Source of the DNA: Oryzias latipes
Lineage: Eukaryota; Chordata; Actinopteri; Beloniformes; Adrianichthyidae
NCBI RefSeq assembly: GCF_002234675.1
Contig: NC_019869.2
Span: 14,302,515-14,366,514, forward strand
Direction: 5' to 3'
DNA: 64,000 nt
This document shows, piece after piece, positions 60,201 to 64,000 of the stretch. Within the stretch, counting starts at the first letter, position 1, and each line of letters starts with the position of its first letter. Made by a program: the position numbers and the translations under genes. Under the pieces are notes generated by a model. The model ran no database searches. It was not told the origin of the DNA and saw nothing but the letters and a program-made list of their open reading frames with translations.

Positions 60201-61069
60201 TCCTTTCAATTTGTGAACATGTGGTTTTGGAGCCAGATTTTTTTGGACTTTAAAACATTGTTGTTGTTTTTTTGCAGGAAGCGTAAACTATTTTGGAGAA
60301 ATGACAGGCATGATTCCGGTGTTGGAAGGAAATCTAATTTTACACCACTTGGTTTGACTCCACAGTGAAGCATGTCATCTTTCCAAGTTTTCCTCCAGAA
60401 GCTCATAATCTGACATTTTAGTGAGACCTGTCTGAAACATTTTTACCCTGCAGTCTGGAAAAAGATCTTCCAACCAAGCAGGAAGCAAAAATAACCAAAT
60501 ATAGAAGGTAAAAAAGGAAGTGCTATCATCAGACAAAAACCCAGCAGGGGATTTTTGGTGATGAGAATATTAACTGGTGCTCATTTGTTTTTACCTCCAG
60601 TTCGCTCTCCCAGCGGTTGATGTCATCTGTGGACTGGTTCAGCTTCTCCAGCTCTCCCTGTTTACAGAAAACAGCCAGTGAGAGAAGCAGAACTTTGCCT
60701 CAATCAGATACAGTCTGTGTGACTCCTGTTGACCAAATTAAAGGCACGCTGTTCTGTGCGCGTGCGTGCATGCGTGCGCAGAGCCCCGAAGCAACAAATA
60801 CTCCCCCAATTTCTTCTCTTGAAACTGCAGCTCAGTTTAATTTGAAGCCTCCTGCATTCAGATACTTGTTGATGGTTAGTTGAATTCTTTTACGCAGCAA
60901 TCCTCCCATCCGAGAGTTGTGTTTTTAAACCCGTTTCCCTCTGCGTCTGCTTCCTCCGCATCTCTATTTGGTCCCACAGACAGAACCTCACCTGAATCCT
61001 GGGATCCACTTCTTCTTCCTCCTCTGCACACTGGGACTCATCCTCACATTTATTCCCATTTGTTTCCAT
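36240..61069 (-). CDS. sh3bp5: SH3 domain-binding protein 5 (SAB)
   Basis: Nine minus-strand exons: 61069-60992, 60657-60595, 53457-53329, 45202-45038, 44961-44831, 44580-44538, 38498-38282, 38191-37847 and 36391-36240 (1323 bp, 440 codons plus TGA; human about 455). Exon 1 ends EEEEEVDPRIQ, continuing GELEKLNQSTDDIN, DDVMKKIGRAVEESKPYWEA, LRAAKETIALAEERLLEED, SAWQEMLNHATQR, RPYFELKAKYYLQLE and the conserved late motif GPRSRCSGASSPDC..ERGDRAEG. Residues ~27-275 are a long coiled coil, the Rab11 GEF module known for SH3BP5. The rest is Ser-rich and disordered. Family knowledge: an outer mitochondrial membrane JNK-docking protein and Rab11 exchange factor. The AAKETIALAE..RQFDSAWQEMLNHATQRV block separates it from SH3BP5L. 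The C-terminus differs from mammalian protein (ends SSILLLNSI). An in-frame ATG 51 bp upstream (61120) could add 17 residues. Confidence 0.95.
36892..36935. repeat. Imperfect (TG)n microsatellite in sh3bp5 intron 8
   Basis: Interrupted TG/GTGTGT runs. The surrounding intron (36392-37846) has no other recognised feature. Confidence 0.8.
38735..38983. repeat. Left remnant of an older fold-back element plus LINE-like 3' fragment
   Basis: 38735-38775 contains CAGTATTATGGGACATCGCT and GATAGGATGAT. This matches the inverted arm of the element at 355-715. From ~38810 the sequence (GGGGTGGGATCATATAAGTT..., ACTCCCTTTCAAGCA) resembles the common 3' end of fish LINE-type repeats and runs to GCTTGAAATGA, exactly where the YR element begins. 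Confidence 0.5.
38984..39143 (+). repeat. Segment A1 of the YR retrotransposon
   Basis: 160 bp beginning GAAATGACGATTTATCGTAT and ending CGCTCATTCTTCGCC. It is apparently identical to 43587-43746. It contains TTAATTAA and 'CCTATTTAAGCC', a TATA-like site that could be the element promoter. Confidence 0.85.
42735..43316 (+). repeat. ~86 bp tandem array (about 6.5 copies) inside the YR retrotransposon
   Basis: The marker GTGCCGGGTCACACATAG recurs at 42777, 42862, 42948, 43034, 43121, 43208 and 43294 (spacings 85, 86, 86, 87, 87, 86). Units are nearly identical, much better preserved than the rest of the body, and leave long open frames on both strands. Because ~86 bp is not a multiple of three in most units, the frames change register and are not evidence of a protein. 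The 87 bp units carry one extra A in the GGCCCAAACGG segment. Confidence 0.9.
43424..43593 (+). repeat. Segment B1 of the YR retrotransposon
   Basis: 170 bp beginning GGGGGTTTTGTTACCCG and ending CTGACTGAAATGA. It is repeated at 43787-43956. It contains AATAAATATTT, a possible poly(A) signal, and a short internal TTTTATGGAA reiteration. Confidence 0.85.
43587..43746 (+). repeat. Segment A2 of the YR retrotransposon
   Basis: Second 160 bp copy of A, fused to B1 through the shared GAAATGA heptamer. It is separated from B2 by a 40 bp C-rich linker (43747-43786) found nowhere else in the window. Confidence 0.85.
43787..43956 (+). repeat. Segment B2 of the YR retrotransposon
   Basis: Second 170 bp copy of B, marking the right end of the element. 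The flanking DNA resumes with ACCATTTCAAATC, part of an older fold-back repeat. Confidence 0.85.
43957..44245. repeat. Right remnant of the fold-back element interrupted by the YR retrotransposon
   Basis: ATCATCATCCAAATCAGCAA followed by CATCCCATAATAACTTC, then a T-rich arm ending ATTTTAATTGTCGTAATCG. This is the reverse complement of the copy at 355-640. Confidence 0.6.
46594..47392 (+). repeat. Dispersed repeat family copy C (split by a TTAA MITE)
   Basis: The head AAGTCCCTATTCGATCACCT, then AGGACATAGTTTCTGCAGAA, CAGCCGTACAGTTTTGATCC, TTCCAGTTCAGACAAAGAAA, GGATGCATCAGAATGGAGCG and, after the insertion at 47053-47257, a tail ending GAATGGATCTTTAAAGACAC. This is the best preserved full-length copy and keeps an open frame (46836-47069) over its central part. 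It is in sh3bp5 intron 3. Confidence 0.75.
47053..47257. mobile_element. piggyBac-type MITE with TTAA target site
   Basis: 205 bp, ends CCCTTGTGCTATCCTAGG / AAGGTAGCACAAGGG, flanked by TTAA at 47049-47052 and 47258-47261. The interior has GGGTCATCTAGACCCA and CCACCTTTATCCACCTTTG. It interrupts dispersed repeat copy C. Confidence 0.9.
47393..47835. other. sh3bp5 intron 3: no gene seen
   Basis: AT-rich intronic DNA with a transposon-edge-like TATCGTTTTATCGTCCGGCCC near 47710. No further structure. Confidence 0.3.
47836..47992. mobile_element. Truncated second copy of the TTAA MITE with fold-back end
   Basis: TTGTGCTATCCTAGGCACTT to CTTTCCACCTTTATCCAC matches the element at 47053. The right half is replaced by an inverted copy of its last bases, giving the perfect hairpin TCCACCTTTATCCAC-CTTT-GTGGATAAAGGTGGA. 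The left tip has lost its CCC. Confidence 0.8.
48090..48700 (-). repeat. LINE-type 3' fragment, minus orientation, with (CAT)n start
   Basis: A CATCATCATCATC run and TTTATTTATTTATTC are followed by GCAACATATTCCATAGTTTAGGAG and GCACGGTCCCCCTGAAAC. These are phrases of a common fish LINE 3' region. Its minus-strand frame ends with KILVLTFKSLAGMAPSYL, the C-terminal signature of an L2-type RT. Confidence 0.6.
48701..49860. other. sh3bp5 intron 3: no gene seen
   Basis: Mixed sequence with short frames of no recognisable family. 49080-49290 is somewhat GC-richer. I see no exon-like or RNA-like feature. Confidence 0.3.
49865..50025 (+). pseudogene. Tc1/mariner transposase fragment
   Basis: Plus-strand reading gives FMHDRAPSYAARNT and, after a frameshift, a PQPYWEHLEN-like piece. 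These correspond to the D...PxDLNPIENxW end of a Tc1 transposase different from the one at 15230. Both ends are missing. Confidence 0.6.
50085..50332 (+). repeat. tRNA-headed SINE-like repeat, 5' truncated
   Basis: TTCTCCGGGGACTCTGGCTT, CCACCGTCCAAAAACGTACT, GTGAATGTGAGAGTGAATGG and the tail GGGATAGGCTATGGCAGCTC..GAAGATGAATGA. It is the same family as 7095-7470. Confidence 0.65.
51370..52600 (+). pseudogene. L1/Tx1-type LINE reverse transcriptase remnant
   Basis: The plus strand begins near RQGCPWSPIPCNLVIEPLA. The catalytic YADD has decayed to YVNDLLFYVS, followed by FSGYKVNISKSELLL and FTYLGVTV. After a frameshift the 52114-52587 frame (YQDNYLSPLTFVGSGLP, KIWSQFRKQFGL, FLRWHHSGITRFKDLF) is the C-terminal region. 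The 5' half is absent. It lies in sh3bp5 intron 3, antisense to the gene. Confidence 0.85.
52962..53095. repeat. Complex fold-back: perfect 32 bp hairpin plus alternative partner
   Basis: 53001-53032 pairs perfectly with 53042-53073 around a 9-base loop. Pairing continues imperfectly outward (TCCTTTTTGTTGCATC with GGTGGCACAAAAAGGA) to about 52983/53095. In addition 52962-52983 is an exact inverse of 53019-53040 (22 bp), so two mutually exclusive stems are possible. It is ~235 bp from sh3bp5 exon 3, on the intron 3 side. Confidence 0.9.
53801..53878. repeat. 35 bp near-perfect hairpin
   Basis: The arms 53801-53835 and 53844-53878 pair with only two mismatches, around an 8-base loop TTTGATTT. 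The inner 24 bp (TGAACTTTGGTCTCTAAGTC and its inverse) are perfect. It is in sh3bp5 intron 2. I do not recognise it as a known microRNA. Confidence 0.9.
54001..54570 (+). repeat. Dispersed repeat family copy D
   Basis: AAGTTCCACTCTGATCACCT, AAGTTTCTGCAGAGCAGCAG, CTAGCTTACAGCCCCTCACA, GATTTGATCCAGATTCCAGC, and the end CAGAATGGGTCTTTAAGTC. The inner poly-A interruption at ~54073 and a small deletion distinguish it from copy C. Same orientation as all other copies. Confidence 0.75.
54571..56920. other. sh3bp5 intron 2: no gene seen
   Basis: AT-rich intronic sequence. 55310-55700 has several 80-90 codon frames on both strands without recognisable families. Confidence 0.3.
56925..57195 (-). repeat. 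tRNA-headed SINE-like repeat, minus orientation
   Basis: GGCAGGGTACAGCCCTGGAC, TTGCTAGTCTGTCACAAGGC, CCAGAGAAAACCAACACATG, CACAGGGAGAACATCT and a diverged head GGAATAACCACAGCACCAC. Same family as 11030-11330. Confidence 0.6.
57500..59110 (+). pseudogene. Degenerate Ty3/gypsy integrase region and possible 3' LTR remnant
   Basis: 57895-58080 reads GPFEVVHGFLPTLF followed by DSQEG, the gypsy integrase 'SPFEVVxGYQPPLFPSQE' landmark. Around 58170-58230 the frames give LISKVISSVAVCLPRTLRVNF, resembling the post-integrase region. 58860-59110 ends in ATTATTAAATCTTTAACCAA and GAGTCTGCCTGTGCTTTG, as in gypsy LTR tails. Multiple stops; no intact protein and no matching 5' part in this window. Confidence 0.6.
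59226..59270. repeat. C-run followed by (CA)n
   Basis: A run of about a dozen Cs, then CACACACACACACC. Simple sequence in sh3bp5 intron 2. Confidence 0.85.
59512..59870 (+). repeat. tRNA-derived SINE, nearly full length
   Basis: The head has A-box-like TGGCTCAGGCGG and B-box GGTTCGATCCCC at tRNA spacing, followed by TCCTTGGGTAAGACACTTCA, GGTGTGTGAATGTGTATGAA, and the 3' tail AAGCGCTTTGAGTGACTTGA..AAAAGCGCAGATAAATCCAA and ATTACTATTATT. The pol III promoter boxes show it is tRNA-derived; it is not a functional tRNA gene. Confidence 0.8.
59871..60590 (-). other. sh3bp5 intron 2, 5' part: no gene seen
   Basis: Plain intronic DNA up to exon 2 (60595-60657). Nothing recognisable. Confidence 0.35.
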
Positions 61070-61074
61070 TCTAT

Positions 61075-61290
61075 ATTCGACTAAGCTCCTGGGGGGCAAA
61101 AGTGTCCACGCTGGAAACAAAAGTGCGACCCCCGGAGGGGTTGAACGGCGGGGGTGTCCAGCAGCGAGCCGCCCTGTTTAAAACCTTTAAGCAGAGCGCA
61201 TCGCGTCCCTCAGGCTTTCCGATGGGCTATGGCGTCAGCAGCGGCTGCAGCGGCTGCCTTGTCCTGTAGCTGGAAGGTCCGCCGCACAGA
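61075..61290 (-). promoter_or_regulatory. CpG-rich start region of sh3bp5
   Basis: A GC-rich block directly upstream (minus sense) of the sh3bp5 ATG includes an alternating GCAGCGGCTGCAGCGGCTGC tract near 61240. No TATA box was found. It is the natural TSS region; exact start is unknown. Confidence 0.45.
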
Positions 61291-61689
61291 AAACAGTGAG
61301 AGCCATTTAACCTCAAGGACCGACAGCGGACGAACTGTGGAGAAAAACGACCGGGAGGTGCCGCTTCTGGTCTGGGCCTTCAAAATAAAAGCCCAAGAGC
61401 CATCTGGCATGTAACATATGTTAGAGAAGATTATAATAATAAAAAGAAATCACCTTCTTATAAAGAAATCATCATGATCTACGGAATAGGAGCTAAAACT
61501 CATCCAAATGGCCAAACACAGACATTTTAGTAAGTTGGAGGCCAAATAATTTATGTATGTTTTAGCAAATGTGAAAAATATGAACTGGTGTTGTGCTGCT
61601 GACAGTCATGGAAGAAAGTGTTTCTTCTGTTGGTCTTTTTCTTCACCCACATACTTGGAAAATGTGGCCTCCAAACATCCATTTCCTAA

Positions 61690-62015
61690 ACCCACTCCAG
61701 TCCCACTCGGGTCACTTGGTTGCTGGAGCCTATCCAGCTACTGGAGGAAGAAATGGAGGGTTCAACCTGGAAAGTTCTGCAGTTAATCACAGGCCAGAAA
61801 GGCATAAGAGACAGAATTAGACAAAAGATCACATTCAGGACAATGTAGTGTCATCAATTAACCTTTGAAATCTTTTTTTGGGTTGCAGGAAGTAACTGGA
61901 AGAAGCCCACACATGCACAAGGAGAACATGCAAACTCCACACAGAAGGGCCCATTTAAACAAGGGGCTTTCCTCACTGTGAGGTGAAAGTGCTAAGCACT
62001 GTTCCATCGTGCAGA
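61690..62015 (-). repeat. tRNA-headed SINE-like repeat, minus orientation, degraded
   Basis: GTTGCTGGAGCCTATCCAGC at one end, then CACATGCACAAGGAGAACATGC, AAACTCCACACAGAAGGGCC and GTGCTAAGCACTGTTCCATC at the head. Same family as 7095. It lies in the sh3bp5-mturn intergenic region. Confidence 0.6.
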
Positions 62016-62464
62016 GTAAATTTAGGATTTTTTTTATATAGTGATGGCAAACAACATGCATTTTAATTGCAGTAATTGGTTGATTATAAATTAGGCAAAA
62101 AGTCCTAGAATAAGAAACTGCATAGGGACATTTTACTAATGTTTTGTAATGCATTAAGTAAGGGTGAATATAAATATCAATTCACTGCTAATTAATCCGT
62201 TAAATAAAACACTTAGTAATGCAAAGTGATTCTAGGATAATTATGACTTAATTAACATTAATAAAGGGGCCTTCATTGTACTGAAACATTTATGTATTTT
62301 TGGACCTACTATTTCAGGCTGCCAACGCTTGTGCTGCTCCAATCTTATCCAGGAATTATTTGGATTTTGTGATGGACTCATAAACCTTGTGGAACCCTAA
62401 TATTTCTGCCACAGTGGTTCATGGGAATTTTCAAAATATAAATTAAATACAGATTACATTCGTG

Positions 62465-62732
62465 CAGAATTTGGAAGAAAACGAAGATGTTCATTGATCT
62501 ACTCGTCCACTAGTTGATGCATCAGAATAGAGCGGATTTTAGTTTCTACATCACAGCTTTATCCAACTGTATTTTTTCGTCTGTTCCACAACGATTTGAA
62601 TAAAAAAATACTCAGATTTTAAGCAATTTTAAGCTTTATTCTATGTAATATATGTTCTCCATCATCAGAAAAATGTCACAAGAACAATTAAAAAAGCAAA
62701 AAAATTGGAGTGGATTTTTAAAAGGACAGCAA
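62465..62732 (+). repeat. Dispersed repeat family copy E (3' half)
   Basis: GAAAACGAAGATGTTCATTG, GTTGATGCATCAGAATAGAG, TTTCTACATCACAGCTTTAT, ACGATTTGAATAAAAAAATA and the terminal TTGGAGTGGATTTTTAAAAGG. The 5' half is missing. Confidence 0.7.
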
Positions 62733-63099
62733 AAATTGTAGAATAAATTGAGTCGGATACATTAATTTAACACACATTTAGAGACTGGGGCTAATTTGTG
62801 CAGAACAGGAATCTAAACATAACAGGTTGGAATTACTTTTAAATTGGTCAGTTTTCCGCCCTGGACCCCCCCCCCCCTCTTATTTTGAAATGAGCCATTT
62901 CCGGACACTTTTTCAGCTTGCAGGAGCTTCAGCTCAGGAGCTTTTGCAGCTTCCACTCGCCATCTGGTGGCTCCCGGGAGCATCTGGGGGGTAATTTTTA
63001 ATATTACCTACAATCATAATCCCCCTATATTTACATTTACCATTATTTTTTGGTTTGCAACTTCATTTAATTAAAAAATAACGAGGTTTCAGTATGCAA

Positions 63100-63676
63100 T
63101 GACGGAAACTTAAACGCCGGGGGAAAATGGCGCAGATGTGCCTGAAACCTTTGACCTGAGAGGACGCAACTTGAACAATCTGGAGCCTCTTTAAAAGTGA
63201 GCTGTGATTTGAAGTGCGCGTTTTGCCGGCGCGGAGATGTCGCCAAAACGCGCGCCTCAAATCCCTGCGCGCGCTGTGGTGCCACTGCGCCTTCAGAGGC
63301 TCTTCTCCTGCAGTGCCGCAGGTTTCAGTTGAGCTGCAGTTGGGCTGAGTGAGAAAGTTGGAAGCAGCGCCGCTGCTTCATCGTCATCGTCCTTGTTTTT
63401 TTTTTCTCTCTTTCTGCGCGCGCAGGCCTGCGACCCACTGGCTGGTTTCATAACGAGAGCCGGGAATGGAGCTGTGAGAGTGGACAAACGCGGCAGCCTT
63501 TCAGAGCAGCAGAGCAGCGTTGATCTTCATCCAAGGACCATGCGGAGAGCGCGCTAAGGAGATGCTGTAGAAGAGGCTGCTGGTGCTGATGCTGCTGCTG
63601 CCCCATCAGCTGTTCTTTGCGTCTTGAGCATCATCAGTCAGAGAGAAAGCGATCAGGGACACCGCAGACAGACAGG
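63100..63676 (+). promoter_or_regulatory. CpG-rich promoter/5' UTR of mturn
   Basis: The stretch is rich in CG dinucleotides (for example CGCGCGCCTC and CTGCGCGCGCTGTGG near 63245-63280, CTGCGCGCGCAGG near 63413), in contrast to AT-rich DNA on its left. It ends in CTG-repeat leader sequence (TGCTGCTGCTGCC near 63590) just before the ATG. No TATA box is seen. Confidence 0.55.
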
Positions 63677-63835
63677 ATGGAGTTCAAGCATCTGGTGGAG
63701 GCGGCGGAGAAGTGGTGCTCCGGGAACCCATTCGAGCTCATCTTTGCTGAAGAGAATGACGAGAGGCGGCTGGACTTTTACGCGGAGCCCGGCGTCTCCT
63801 TCTACGTCCTGTGTCCCGGCGGCACCGACAGCTTC
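63677..63835 (+). CDS. mturn: Maturin (mturn), first coding exon; gene continues off the window
   Basis: ATG at 63677 opens 53 codons ending at the donor TTC|GTAAGT (63835/63836), phase 0. The peptide contains AEKWCSGNPFELI, ERRLDFYAEPGVSFYVLCP and ends in SF. This is the invariant N-terminal part of maturin, where the next residues in the family are HVWSESEDC. Maturin is a ~131 residue neural progenitor differentiation regulator with no known enzymatic fold. The remaining exon(s) lie beyond 64000. An overlapping upstream reading frame beginning at 63624 is in another frame and does not resemble a protein. The gene is divergent to sh3bp5. Confidence 0.9.
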
Positions 63836-64000
63836 GTAAGTGGAGCCCGAGGGGGGTGGGGGCTCTGCAGTAGGTGTGCCGGCCTGGCAGGTTGGGGATG
63901 TTGGGATGGGGGTCGTCCCGGTTTAATTTCACGGATCATACTTTCAAATTTTCCCATTTTCATATTTTTATTGGCTGCTTTCTCCATCATCAACCATGTT

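Overview
This 64 kb window is nuclear DNA from a teleost fish, probably an acanthomorph. The evidence is intron-split vertebrate genes with GT/AG junctions, CpG-rich gene starts, and dense fish-type transposons (Tc1/mariner, hAT and piggyBac MITEs, L2/Rex and L1-type LINEs, tRNA-headed SINEs, Ty3/gypsy LTRs and a tyrosine-recombinase retrotransposon). I cannot name the species from sequence alone.

Four protein-coding genes can be modelled. (1) Plus strand, 5283-22172: an SLC22 organic-ion transporter closest in my reading to SLC22A13/OAT10. It has 10 exons and 534 codons, with a TATA box 94 bp upstream of the ATG. (2) Minus strand, 32346-23362: a secreted or lysosomal papain-family cysteine protease of the 'counting factor associated protein D' type. 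It has 11 exons and 549 codons, with signal peptide, novel N-terminal domain, I29 propeptide and C1A peptidase with an intact catalytic triad. (3) Minus strand, 61069-36240: sh3bp5 (SAB; Rab11 GEF and JNK-binding mitochondrial protein), 9 exons, 440 codons. (4) Plus strand, from 63677 and running off the window: the first coding exon of mturn (maturin). Genes 1 and 2 converge tail to tail with stop codons 1.2 kb apart. Genes 2 and 3 are on the same strand. Genes 3 and 4 are divergent, with starts 2.6 kb apart. All exon joins listed were checked for frame by summing exon lengths and phases.

Most of the remaining sequence is introns full of repeats. The most notable block is sh3bp5 intron 6 (38499-44537). 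It holds a decayed 4.97 kb DIRS/Ngaro-like retrotransposon with the split direct repeat layout A1-body-B1-A2-B2, recognisable RT (VIDD) and recombinase (GRW) remnants, and an unusual ~86 bp x 6.5 tandem array just before B1. It sits inside an older fold-back element, another copy of which lies at 355-715. Other nested insertions can be dated relative to each other: an 832 bp hAT MITE with an 8 bp target duplication and a 205 bp TTAA (piggyBac-type) MITE both interrupt copies of one dispersed repeat family that occurs at least six times in the window, always in the same orientation. Two long near-perfect hairpins lie close together on either side of sh3bp5 exon 3 (52962-53095 and 53801-53878).

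No rRNA, functional tRNA, CRISPR or bacterial-type operon is present. The genes are ordinary housekeeping or physiology genes. The unusual content is in the mobile elements, the hairpins, a CFAD promoter carrying a CLEAR-like E-box, and an orphan CpG/CRE region at 3270-3740.
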